This document shows, piece after piece, positions 1 through 8,271 of a stretch of DNA of 13,879 nucleotides (position 1 is the stretch's first letter; every line of letters begins with the position of its first letter). The DNA is from Ureaplasma sp. (GTDB taxonomy: Bacteria; Bacillota_I; Bacilli_A; Mycoplasmatales; Mycoplasmoidaceae). The translations under genes and the position numbers were made by a program. The notes below the pieces were generated by a model that saw only the letters and a program-made list of their open reading frames with translations, made no database searches and was not told where the DNA came from. The stretch covers positions 1-13,879 of the forward strand of contig JAHHTF010000020.1 of the NCBI GenBank assembly GCA_020024775.1, written 5' to 3'.

Positions 1-42
1 TGAATACAAGAAAAAGGTTTTAAATATTTAGTCCAGTGATAG
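1..42 (+). CDS. Possible 3' end of an upstream gene, cut by the window edge
   Basis: Frame 1 is open from the window edge to a TAG at 40-42 and reads WIQEKGFKYLVQW with both TGA codons taken as Trp. A weak hairpin followed by six T's comes directly after, as expected behind a gene. Thirteen residues are too few to name a family, and an open frame this short can occur by chance, so this is only a suggestion that a plus-strand gene ends just before recA. Confidence 0.25.
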
Positions 43-43
43 G

Positions 44-80
44 GGATATGTCTATTTGTGATTAACACAAGTCCTTTTTT
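44..80 (+). terminator. Weak candidate rho-independent terminator upstream of recA
   Basis: TTTGTG (55-60) pairs with CACAAG (66-71, one G-T wobble) around an ATTAA loop. GGA (44-46) can extend the stem to TCC (72-74) across an 8-base bulge. A run of six T's follows at 75-80. The bulge and low GC make this much weaker than the terminators at 2325-2356 and 13805-13847. Confidence 0.3.
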
Positions 81-111
81 ATTTAATTTTTTAACTTTTT
101 GAAATTCTTAC

Positions 112-140
112 ATTAGTTTAGTATGGAGGAATAAACTAAT
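112..140 (+). promoter_or_regulatory. recA leader hairpin with the Shine-Dalgarno in its loop
   Basis: ATTAGTTTA (112-120) and TAAACTAAT (132-140) form a perfect 9-bp inverted repeat. The 11-base loop, GTATGGAGGAA, holds the only good ribosome-binding site of recA (GGAGG, 125-129). The 3' arm ends one base before the recA ATG at 142. The stem is entirely A-T except for one G-C pair, so it would be only moderately stable. The repeat is seen directly; any effect on translation is inferred. Confidence 0.5.
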
Positions 141-141
141 T

Positions 142-1107
142 ATGTTAAAGATTAAAACTAGTGAACCTAATATCAATTTATTTGAAAAACAATTTTGTAA
201 AAATATTGTAGATGTCAAGAATACTAGTATTGAAGTTATATCTACAAATTCAAAATTATTAGATCAAGCTTTGGAGTGTCAAGGAATTCCTAGAGGTCGG
301 ATTACTGAAATCTATGGTAGCGAATCATCTGGGAAAACTACCTTGTGTTTAGAAATTGTAAAAGCTAATCAGGCACAAAACCAAAAGACTTTATTTATTG
401 ATGTTGAAGGTTCTACTAATGTAGACTATTTAAAGAAACTAAATATTAATTTAGATTTAATTACTATCGTACAACCATTATCTGGAGAAATGGTTTTCTC
501 TATGATTGAATGTGCTTTAAAGAATGATTCTTTTGATTTGATTATTGTTGATAGTGTTGCTGCAATGATTTCATCTTCAGAACATGAAACTAATATTGAA
601 GAGAATTCAGTATTAGGAACTCATGCAAGAATGATGTCCAGAGGATTAAGAAGAGTGCAGAACCTTTTATATGATTCAAAGACGGCTATCATCTTTATTA
701 ACCAATTAAGAGAAAAGATTGGGGTTTTCTTTGGGAACCCAGAAACTACTACTGGTGGTAGAGCATTAAGATTCTTTTCTACTATTAGAATGGAAATCAA
801 AAAGGTTGATTTAATTAAGAACTCCCAAGATAAAATAGGAATTAAATCAAGAGTAACGGTTACCAAAAATAAACTTGGAAAACCATTCAATAGTGCCTTC
901 ATCAATATTTATTTTAATGAAGGATATAACTATACAAAAGATATGGTTGAGTATGCTGTTGAAAAAGAAATCATCACTAAGAATGGTTCTTGATATTATT
1001 TGAATTCAGAGAAACTTGCCCAGGGGTTAAATAACCTAATTGACTACTATAATAAAGAACCTGAGAAGTTCAAAGAACTAGAATCTCTTATTAACGAGAA
1101 ATTATAA
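142..1107 (+). CDS. recA: Recombinase RecA
   Basis: RecA forms ATP-dependent filaments on single-stranded DNA and carries out homologous pairing and strand exchange. The protein is 321 residues, read through a TGA (Trp) at 991-993 to the TAA at 1105-1107. Visible motifs are Walker A GSESSGKTT (59-67), the catalytic Glu in FIDVEG (E89), Walker B LIIVDSVAAM (133-142) and the nearly invariant block from INQLREKIGVF into loop L2 GNPETTTGGRAL (about 186-209). After the Trp, a lysine-rich C-terminal domain matches the RecA fold. The tail ends at LINEKL without the long acidic extension of many RecA proteins. The usual 'AEH' after FID is VEG here. The start is set by GGAGG at 125-129, inside a hairpin loop. 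No LexA-type operator is visible. The gene converges on the nfu-like gene with 7 bases between stops and no terminator. Confidence 0.97.
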
Positions 1108-1114
1108 AATAAAA

Positions 1115-1354
1115 TTAACCTTCGATTACGTTCACTGTAATTTGAGGGTTAATTTCATCTTTTAATATAGCTTCTACACCATCTTTATAAGTATTATCAA
1201 TCATATTACATCCAACACATGCTCCAAGAATTCTTAAAGTTACTACATTGTTATCATAACTTACAAACTCTAAGTCACCACCATCTTGTTGGATATACAT
1301 TCTAATGGTATCAATTACTTCTTTGATGTCTTCTATAATTTTAGAATCTTCCAT
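1115..1354 (-). CDS. NifU C-terminal-domain (Nfu-type) Fe-S protein
   Basis: This 79-residue protein consists only of the NifU C-terminal domain, which in the Nfu family binds a 4Fe-4S cluster between two subunits and hands it to target proteins in the cytosol. The signature is visible: RMYIQQDGGDLEFV (18-31), then LGACVGCNMIDNTYKDGV (43-60) with the CxxC cysteines at 46 and 49, then a helix ending EAILKDEI. Stand-alone Nfu proteins of 70-90 residues are normal. It is the last gene of a three-gene minus-strand run: its ATG lies inside the final codons of the 95-residue gene (14-base overlap), with AAGG at 1362-1365 as ribosome-binding site. The family call is firm. The client proteins are unknown, and the rest of the Fe-S pathway is not in the window. 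Confidence 0.88.
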   Translation of the reverse strand: MEDSKIIEDIKEVIDTIRMYIQQDGGDLEFVSYDNNVVTLRILGACVGCNMIDNTYKDGVEAILKDEINPQITVNVIEG

Positions 1355-1628
1355 TATTTAACCTTAATAATTTATCGTATGATATCTTAGAGAAAGTAAC
1401 AATTAAATATGAATCTTTTGATACTACAAAATAATATCCATACATTTCTGGATGTTGATAATAATAAAATCTACCATCATCGTAGCTTGGATTTAATCTA
1501 TTTAAAAGTTTATTAATTTCATCTCTAATTAGATAATCTTCTAGTTTTTGATAATTCTTAATTCTTTCTTTAATCCTCACTAACACATGATCAGATAAAT
1601 TAAATCTTCTAAAAGTATAATAGGACAT
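1341..1628 (-). CDS. Small unknown protein, faint resemblance to DUF4258-type proteins
   Basis: I do not recognise this 95-residue protein with confidence. It starts at the ATG that shares a base with the udk stop (TAATG, 1626-1630) and ends 14 bases inside the nfu-like gene, so overlap on both sides supports it as a real, co-translated gene. It is basic and rich in Tyr and Arg, with no membrane segment or signal peptide. An N-terminal stretch, SDHVLVRIKERI (12-23), is followed by a helical segment and then by short hydrophobic strands (YGYYFVVSKD, YLIVTFSKI). The order 'S-x-H-x-x-x-R-x-x-x-R', helix, then strands with 'VTF' recalls the DUF4258 family, which includes toxin-like small proteins. 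That similarity is short and may be chance. There is no antitoxin-like partner; the neighbours are udk and nfu. Confidence 0.75.
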   Translation of the reverse strand: MSYYTFRRFNLSDHVLVRIKERIKNYQKLEDYLIRDEINKLLNRLNPSYDDGRFYYYQHPEMYGYYFVVSKDSYLIVTFSKISYDKLLRLNNGRF

Positions 1629-2245
1629 TATTTAGATAGTTCTTCAATCAAAGAAGGGATTAAGAAATCAAGTAAGTGTTCATTCTTATATGATCATGGG
1701 ATAACTAAATTAGCTTCATTTTTCAATGGAGCAATAAATTTATCATACATTAAACTAACACAGTTTAATCATTGGTTAGCAACTGAATCAATGGTACGTC
1801 CTCTTTCGTTAACATCACGTTTGATTCTTCTAATTAAACATTCATCCTTAGGTGTATCAATAAACAATGATAATCTAGCGATTTGTTTTAGTTCTGGTTG
1901 TGATAAAGTATGTAATCCTTCAATAATAACAAAATCAACGTCTTTGATTTCTACAACATTCAATACCTTTTTATGAATTGAATAATCATATTGAGGAATA
2001 GTTACATATTGTGTATCAATTAATTGTTTTACATCATCGATTAACATATCTCATTCAAATGCATTAAGATCATCATAATTGAATGTAGATACTTGTTCTT
2101 GCGGAACATCAACATAATATGCATCTTGGCAAATGATTGCAGTTTTATATCCTTTATCACCTAATTTATCTGATAGCATTTTGGATACTGTAGTTTTACC
2201 AGAACCTGAACTACCACATATAAGAATTAATATAGGCTTTTTCAT
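1628..2245 (-). CDS. udk: Uridine kinase
   Basis: Uridine kinase phosphorylates uridine and cytidine to UMP and CMP in pyrimidine salvage. The protein has 205 residues, a normal length, read through three TGA Trp codons (2048-2050, 1769-1771, 1694-1696). Motifs are the P-loop GSSGSGKTT (11-19), the substrate-binding QDAYY (40-44), the family segment FNYDDLNAFEWDML (55-68), VIIEGLHTL, and the lid-region block LIRRIKRDVNERGRT. The first TGA falls where relatives have a Trp or other bulky residue after 'AF'. The gene heads a minus-strand unit with the 95-residue gene (TAATG junction) and the nfu-like gene. No Shine-Dalgarno precedes the ATG at 2245, so initiation may use a very short leader. It follows the terminator of the apt operon and so probably has its own promoter. 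Confidence 0.95.
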
Positions 2246-2259
2246 AATATTGTAATTAT

Positions 2260-2304
2260 TTTATAAAAAATAATTTTAATTTCAAAAATAACCATCCTAT
2301 AATA
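2260..2304 (-). promoter_or_regulatory. Candidate promoter region of udk
   Basis: The 80 bases between the apt-operon terminator and the udk ATG are extremely AT-rich and carry two possible minus-strand -10 boxes. TATTAT (2304-2299) would give a leader of roughly 45-50 bases. TATAAA (2265-2260) would give a leader of only about 7 bases. No convincing -35 is seen for either, and AT-rich DNA makes chance boxes likely. Confidence 0.25.
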
Positions 2305-2324
2305 TACCCCATTTATCTTAAATA

Positions 2325-2356
2325 GATATAAAAATACCAAGGACGAGCCTTGGTAT
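2325..2356 (-). terminator. Rho-independent terminator of the holA-to-apt operon
   Basis: ATACCAAGG (2334-2342) and CCTTGGTAT (2348-2356) form a perfect 9-bp stem with a 5-base loop. Read on the minus strand, the stem is followed by TTTTATATCT, a U-rich tail. It lies 40 bases beyond the apt stop codon. The plus-strand side has a weaker T tract, and no plus-strand gene ends here. Confidence 0.8.
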
Positions 2357-2395
2357 ATTTAAAAGAAAGATTTTTTAATAATAATATTAAGAATT

Positions 2396-2911
2396 TTAGA
2401 ATTTCAATAATGAATATGTTTTACCTTCTAAACTATCTTTTCCATTAAGGAATTCTAATTCGATTAAAAACATATTAGCTACAACTGTAGCATTTGCTTG
2501 TTTAACAATCTTTTGAACCGCTCCCACAGTTCCACCTGTAGCTAGCAAGTCATCAATGATTAAAACCTTTTGATTAGGTTTAATTGCATCTTTATGAATT
2601 TCAATAGTTGATGATCCATATTCTAAATCATATGATACTGAAATTGATTCTCTTGGTAATTTATTTGGTTTTCTAGCTAGGATAAAAGGAAGGTTATTGT
2701 TAATAGCTAGAGGGGCACCAAATAAGAATCCTCTTGATTCTACACCAACAATGATGTCTGGTTTTACTTGTTTGATAATTTCAGACATTTCATCAATTAC
2801 TTCTTTGAATGCTACCGGATCTTCTAGAACCGGTGTAATATCTTTAAAAATAATTCCTTCTTTGGGGAAGTTTGGAACATCTTTAATTAATGTTTCATAT
2901 TTTTTGTTCAT
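2396..2911 (-). CDS. apt: Adenine phosphoribosyltransferase
   Basis: Apt converts adenine and PRPP to AMP, the main adenine salvage route in bacteria that cannot make purines. At 171 residues it has the standard family length. The N-terminal PNFPKEGIIFKDITPVL segment (13-29), VGVESRGFLFGAPLA (55-69, adenine site) and the PRPP-binding loop VLIIDDLLATGGT (116-128) are all intact. It is the last gene of the long minus-strand operon: 17 bases after the secDF stop, with GGAG as ribosome-binding site about 11 bases before the ATG, and 40 bases before the terminator. MtnN in the same operon produces adenine, which Apt can recycle, so the two form a short salvage chain separated only by secDF. Confidence 0.97.
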   Translation of the reverse strand: MNKKYETLIKDVPNFPKEGIIFKDITPVLEDPVAFKEVIDEMSEIIKQVKPDIIVGVESRGFLFGAPLAINNNLPFILARKPNKLPRESISVSYDLEYGSSTIEIHKDAIKPNQKVLIIDDLLATGGTVGAVQKIVKQANATVVANMFLIELEFLNGKDSLEGKTYSLLKF

Positions 2912-2928
2912 ATAATCATATCTCCATT

Positions 2929-5900
2929 TTAAATAAATCTATTAATACCAAATATTTCTTGTTCATCTAGTTTATCGAAATCTTTTGGTCTTCTCTTAGT
3001 GTTAGGTTGTGCTTTAATTAAGTATTTATGAATTAGTTTTTCTCCGTTATGTTTAATGAATAAACGTTTGAATAATAAACCAACATAGATTAAGTTGCTA
3101 ATCAATACTATATTTGTTATTGCAATCACAATAGTGGCAACAAAGGCAAGAACCATTGGATAAATATATATATTGTTAAGTGGGATAATAAACAATAAAT
3201 TAATTACTGCGAATCCCAAGGAAAAAAGAATAAATAAGGGAAGGTTTTTTTCGTTTTGATATCTAATAGCAGACTTGATGTCTTCTTTTTCAAATACTTG
3301 TTTTAAATTGATATTTAGTTTGTAATCAGCAAACATAATAAAATTCATTAAAGCAAAGAATAAGAATACTTCAGCCGCAGACATTAAAGAGTTTGTGTCA
3401 AAAGGTATTCTTGTGATACCAATTGTTCCCGCAATAACAAAAAGATTAAATAATAGGATTAAGAAATACATTAGCATGTTAGCAAATCCTAATCAGATTA
3501 ATGATCACACCAATAAGAAGGCAATAGCAATAAAGATACAAATAATTAATGTTTGTTTTAAAGCTAATTCTGGTGTTGGATTGTTAAATAAGATTTGAAT
3601 ATTATTGAAAAGGTCGTTTTGAGTAGTTAATCCTGGGATGCCCATTGATTGAACTAATTTAAGGTATTTATGTTCTATAGGGTCAGCTAGGACTGTATGA
3701 AAAACTTGAGGGTCTAAATATTTAGATAACACAATAAAGTATTCATGGCCATTGTCGTGACTAGTTTCAACAATTGAATAAATATATGCATTGAAAGGTT
3801 TTGTTAGTTGAGTGATTTGATCAGTAGTTAATTGTTGTTGGGATTTGATAAATAATGATGATGTATTGTTGAAGTCTGAAGAAAAACCAAAACCAAATAC
3901 AATCAAGATCACTATAGCAACAATTAATATACAGAATAATATTAAGGAAAGAATGAAAACTCAATTGTTTTTAACTTGTTCAAAGAAACAATTTTTACTT
4001 ACATTTTGTGTTACCTTATTGGAAATTAAAAGGATGTTTTTGGAACCTGTATAACTAAAGTTAGTTTTATTGAATTCAATTAACAGATCAACATATTCTT
4101 TAGTCAAGAATAGTTTCATTCTGTTTTCTGCAACATAAATGAATAGTCATAATAATAAACAGTATATTATGGAATTAAAAAGTATTGATACAAACGACGC
4201 AGCAACTAATATTGAACCGAATGATACTAGTTGATATTTACCGAAGAAAAGGAAGGATAGTCCGATAATTAAAGCCGTTAAATGATATCCAATACTTAGT
4301 CTAGCATATTTCTTAATTGCAAATACAAATGAGTTATACAGGTTGAGATGGGTTTTAATACCTATCTTGAAATAATCTAACATCATTATATTTGGTACAA
4401 AAGATAATAAACTAAATACCGATAATGAAAGGAATGTATTGAATGAGAAAGGGGTTCCCAATCCAATGTAAAATAAAGAACTAATAGTAAAGGAAAGTAG
4501 GGAAATGATAGTCGCTATCAGTCCTGGAATTCTATAAAGGATACTTACAATAATTCCTACCAATAAAATTAACACAATAATTGCTAGGAATGTAGATAAA
4601 TAAGTAGGAGCACCAGTTAATGAAACTGATTGCTTTGTTTTAACAATATTGTAGCTATCTAAGAATTGTTTAGTGAAACCAACAACAGCACTAACATTCA
4701 CTGCATCTAAATTTGGTTTTTCTTTAATAGCAGCAACGTTTGTTAATGGAGATGAGAAATAGTTAAAATCAGTTTTTGCTGATTTTAATAGTTTAGCAAT
4801 ATCAGTTGAGTTATATCCATTTGCAGTTAAATAACTTAAATCAGGTGTAATTGCATCTGAATAATAATTATTAGCAATAAAATCTTTTTTTCTTGTTTTT
4901 AATGCGGGATCTTCATTTACTTTAGTTTCATCTTGTAAATCAGATGGTAAAAAATCATTTGTAGTATCTTGGTACAAATTAAAGAAGTTGTAGTAGTCAA
5001 TAGATACAAATGTTTTTGAGATTAATGGGTTGTCATTTAGGTTTCAACTAAATAAGAATCTAGGAATACCTAAACGGTTATCAGAAGATTTAAAATTCTT
5101 TTCTTTATATTCTTTTAAAGTTGTTTTATCATCAGTTGTAGCAACAGTGTCATCAGTTGGTGGAACTGAGATTTCTGCAGTACTATAATAACCTTTTAAT
5201 AATTCAATTAAAGGGTCTTTTGATCATTCAACATTATTACTAGATTCAAAACTTAATGCATTAGATAATAATTGTAAAGGAGTTTCATTATTAATACTTG
5301 TTGGAACAGTTCTATTTTTAAATAAATAGTAACCAATGTCTTTTTCATATGGTGTTAAAGTATTAATCATGTTTTTAGCAATTTTAATACCTACTGGATC
5401 TGAACCAATCATGTTATTGTTTGATGCATCATATAAATACACAGCAATATATGACAACTGTAATTCAGTTATCAGTTTAGCTCTATTGATTCAAATTAAT
5501 TGAGTGTTAGTAGGAGCTGGTAAAGTTCCTGTTGTATCATCAGAATTTGTTTCATTTCATTTTTGAACAACTTCATCATGAGTAAAAATTGTATCTTTTT
5601 CAGAAGTTCATTGAGTATTGAAATTTTTAATAAATTCTTTTTGGAAATTAGATAAATTTCAATAGTTAACATTTTCTTTTCCAGATACTGTTGGTTTATT
5701 AGGTTTAACTGGTTTTGGTAAACTAATTTTAAAACCATTAGTTGAAATTTCAGATGTGTCTGTAACTAATGGAATATTTGGTGTATTGAAATCGATGTTA
5801 GGATTTGAATTACTTTTGTTGTATTCAACTAATCTTAAGTTATAGTTGTTACATACTTTATAGAATGTATCGATTTGTTGTCTAATACTTGCAGTGTAAT

Positions 5901-6363
5901 CAAAATCTTTGCTTAAATCTTTACTATTAACATTTGATCATGCTGTTGCATTATTGTAGTTAAAGAATGGATCATTAGTATTTACAGTTAAAAATATATT
6001 CCCATATTTGTAAGGTGCAATATCTTTTTCTGGTTGAGATTCTTGCACATTATAATCAATTGAGAATTCAGATAAGTTATTAGAAGTTAAATTATTGTAT
6101 AAAGCTGTTGAGGCTTGTTCGACATCTTTGTTATCGGCATTATAATCTGTTGATTTATTTTGATTTAATAACAGACTATATTTAAGTCTTAATTGATCAC
6201 CAAAGTCTTTAGATTGTTTATTTTTAGAAGTTTTAGTAAATGAAAAACTAGCAAAGATTATCCCAATAATAGATATGAACAAACATATTATTATTGCAAT
6301 AACCCCTGCTGATTTCCAATTTACTTTTTTGTTGCCATTAAACTTCTTGTCTTTAGTATTCAT
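2929..6363 (-). CDS. secDF: SecD-SecF fusion, variant mycoplasma type
   Basis: This is one continuous 1144-residue frame once seven or more TGA codons are read as Trp; I checked the stretches between them codon by codon and found no TAA or TAG. The layout is that of SecDF, the membrane subunit that assists SecYEG-driven protein export: TM1 (17-41), a very large extracellular P1 region (about 42-583), a five-TM bundle (about 590-780) with loop, another TM (about 802-826), a smaller second extracellular domain (about 827-930), and a second five-TM bundle (about 932-1110) with a basic tail. Each bundle has the SecD/SecF pattern of a conserved fourth helix running into an acidic residue and basic loop (NIMMLDYFK, D663; NFIMFADYK, D1013). 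The Asp normally placed within each fourth helix seems replaced (V656, N1007). P1 is Asn/Lys/Thr-rich and poorly conserved in appearance. The gene lies 41 bases after mtnN and 17 before apt. Fusion and family are likely; the activity is inferred. Confidence 0.85.
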
Positions 6364-6398
6364 TTTTAATATTTTAATCCGATAAAAATTACTTATAT

Positions 6399-6404
6399 AT
6401 TATA
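6399..6404 (-). promoter_or_regulatory. Possible internal -10 box ahead of secDF
   Basis: A perfect TATAAT lies on the minus strand in the 41-base mtnN-secDF gap, the largest gap inside the operon, 35 bases before the secDF ATG. No recognisable -35 is seen. In DNA this AT-rich a chance match is quite possible. Confidence 0.3.
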
Positions 6405-7073
6405 TTAAAAATTTTCTATTAATATGAATAAAATTTTAGTTAATTCTAAAGAACACTCTTTTAGGTTTTCTTCAAATTCGGATTTTGATTTTTTTGAATA
6501 AATATTGTCAGAAATAATTTTTATAGAATTGAATTTTTTATCATAATGTTTGCATGCAAATCCTAAGCATGCAGCTTCCATGTCAAAAGCAGATACATTT
6601 TCTACTTCAGTAAATCTTTTATAATTATTGATATGTATAAAAGAATCTGATGTTGCAATTGGTTTAATTTCTGAATTTATGTTCTTAAGTGCTAAAACAC
6701 TTTTAATAATTTTGGTATTAAATTCATCACAATTAAATACTTTTCCTTTTCTTGGAATTTCATTTAATTCATATCCAAATTCTGAAAAGTCTACATCAAG
6801 AAATTGTGCAGAACTTGCTACCACTACATCTAAACATTTCATGGTGTTTAAAACTGATCCAGATGTCCCTAAATTAAACACAGTATCAATCTTTTTGAAT
6901 TTAGAAAGTGCAATACTAACACACATTAAAGCATTCTCTTTACCAACATCACTAAACACTAATAAGTTCTTTTTATCTAACTTATAGAAATCATAACCTA
7001 GATGTTTAATCTCTTTGTATTTACTTAAATCTAGTGCTAGTTCATCTTTCATTGCTACAACAAATAAATTCAT
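6405..7073 (-). CDS. mtnN: 5'-methylthioadenosine/S-adenosylhomocysteine nucleosidase
   Basis: MtnN hydrolyses S-adenosylhomocysteine and methylthioadenosine, releasing adenine and a ribosyl thioether, and so clears by-products of methylation. The 222-residue protein aligns along its length with the MTAN/Pfs family: VVAMKDEL with the N-terminal Glu (E11), NLGTSGSVL (67-75), LDVVVASSAQFLDVDFSEFGY (81-101), FDMEAA with M165 and E166 for ribose binding, and IISDN with D189, the expected catalytic acid. A strong AAGGGG (7086-7081) sits 7 bases before the ATG, inside the end of rny. Only one base separates the rny stop from this start, so translation is probably coupled. The protein is a little shorter than the E. 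coli enzyme but lacks no key residue that I can see. Confidence 0.93.
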   Translation of the reverse strand: MNLFVVAMKDELALDLSKYKEIKHLGYDFYKLDKKNLLVFSDVGKENALMCVSIALSKFKKIDTVFNLGTSGSVLNTMKCLDVVVASSAQFLDVDFSEFGYELNEIPRKGKVFNCDEFNTKIIKSVLALKNINSEIKPIATSDSFIHINNYKRFTEVENVSAFDMEAACLGFACKHYDKKFNSIKIISDNIYSKKSKSEFEENLKECSLELTKILFILIENF

Positions 7074-7074
7074 T

Positions 7075-8268
7075 TTATTGCCCCTTGTTTTTTACAATAT
7101 CAATATTTAAATAATAGTTTTTAAATTCTTCTTCTTGGAAGATTCTTGCTTTTAATGCAATGATTAAATCTTCTTTTTGTTCTTCAGTTAAATCATAACT
7201 TGGATCAATTATGATACATAATAAATGAGCTGATTTAGCAGTAAAACATTTCTTGATTTCTTTGAACTCTTTACAGATATTTAAAATCAATTTTGACTTA
7301 AACATTATGTCTTCTTGTTGACCTTGTCTAGCACCTTCTTTAGATGCACTTAATCGATCAGCAACTTTTGTTATTGCTAAATAAATATCATCATTACATG
7401 TGGGATCATGGTGGTGGGCTATAACACTTTTAATATCTTCACTTAGATTACATTCTTCTGCAATTTCAATTCCTGTATCCACATGTGATTCTTGGTTCTC
7501 TAAGTCTTTAGCTTTTCCAATGTCATGGAACAATCCACACAAGCTAGCTTTGTGAGCATCAAGCCCTAATTTTCTAGCAATATAACCTGCTAACTTTCCT
7601 GTTTCAATTGAGTGTTCTAATGTACTTTGATTGTAACTGAAACGGTGTTTTAGTTTCCCTAGATATCCAAAGATTTTTGGATCTAAATTATGTTCATTGA
7701 ATTCAGTTTCTAAAACTTCTTGTCCTAAAGCAATTGCATCTTCATTAGCTTTTGTAATTGCTCTTTGATAATAATTGTTAATCTTAACTTCATCAATATA
7801 TTCACTTTTAGAATCTAATAATAGTTGCAACAATACTCTACCAATTTCTCTTTTAAAAGGATTAGATGCAGATACTTTAATTAGTGGAGAATCTTCTGTA
7901 ATTTGAATATTAGTTCCTGTTAAGTTTTCCATGATTCTTTTATTCACAGAATTCTTTCCTAACAATCTTTTTTTACGTTCTTCATTATCACATCTAACAG
8001 TTGTAAATGTTTGATAGTTTAGTTTCTTATAATTCACAGATTCAATTGCTTCAATAAACAATTGTTTAGTGAAGTTTTTAAATTCATTTATATAGTCTTG
8101 TTTTGTTTTCTTATATCATTCAGCTAAATCTTTTGTGACTAATTGTTTTGCATCAGTTACTAATTGTTTTTTCTTTTTTATAAAAACAATAATAATTGTT
8201 AAACAAATTACAAAAGCAAGCAAAAAGATAATAAACAAAACTAAAAATGCAATTCCTGATTTAGACAT
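7075..8268 (-). CDS. rny: Ribonuclease Y, short form
   Basis: RNase Y is a membrane-anchored endoribonuclease that starts mRNA decay in many Gram-positive-lineage bacteria. The true start is ATG 8268, reached through a TGA Trp at 8116-8118, giving 397 residues. A good AAAGGTG ribosome-binding site (8280-8274) confirms it. Domains are an N-terminal TM helix (5-31) followed by KKKK, a linker of only about 55 residues (32-87), a KH domain starting near FTTVRCDNEERKKRLLGKN (88-106, GxxG loop altered to GKNS), and an HD domain with LEHS (H219), FHDIGK (H248, D249) and HHHD (285-288). RNase Y is usually about 500-520 residues with a long coiled-coil between the TM and KH parts; most of that is missing here while the catalytic domains are intact. 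Only 3 bases separate it from the ECF gene stop, and 1 base from mtnN. Confidence 0.93.
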
Positions 8269-8271
8269 GTT

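Noticed and set aside
621..905. 94-residue minus-strand frame inside recA
   Set aside because: Antisense to the most conserved part of recA; its hydrophobic look comes from the complement of the coding strand.
991..993. RecA truncated at 283 residues
   Set aside because: The TGA is Trp; the following 37 codons encode the expected RecA C-terminal region before a TAA.
1341..1628. Toxin of a toxin-antitoxin pair
   Set aside because: The resemblance to DUF4258-type proteins is short, and neither neighbour is an antitoxin or DNA-binding protein.
2298..2303. TATAAT on the plus strand between udk and apt
   Set aside because: No plus-strand gene follows; the region downstream is antisense to apt and secDF. 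Probably a by-product of AT richness.
5496..5738. 80-residue open frame on the minus strand
   Set aside because: It is out of frame with secDF, which covers the whole stretch, and its composition (Leu/Ile/Lys/Gln) is that of a shadow of AT-rich coding DNA.
2929..6363. secDF looks like a decayed gene split into six or so fragments
   Set aside because: All fragments share one frame and are separated only by TGA codons. Codon-by-codon reading of the gaps shows no TAA or TAG, so under code 4 it is one intact gene.
6628..6987. 119-residue open frame on the plus strand
   Set aside because: It lies entirely antisense to mtnN, a well-conserved enzyme, and shows no family motif.
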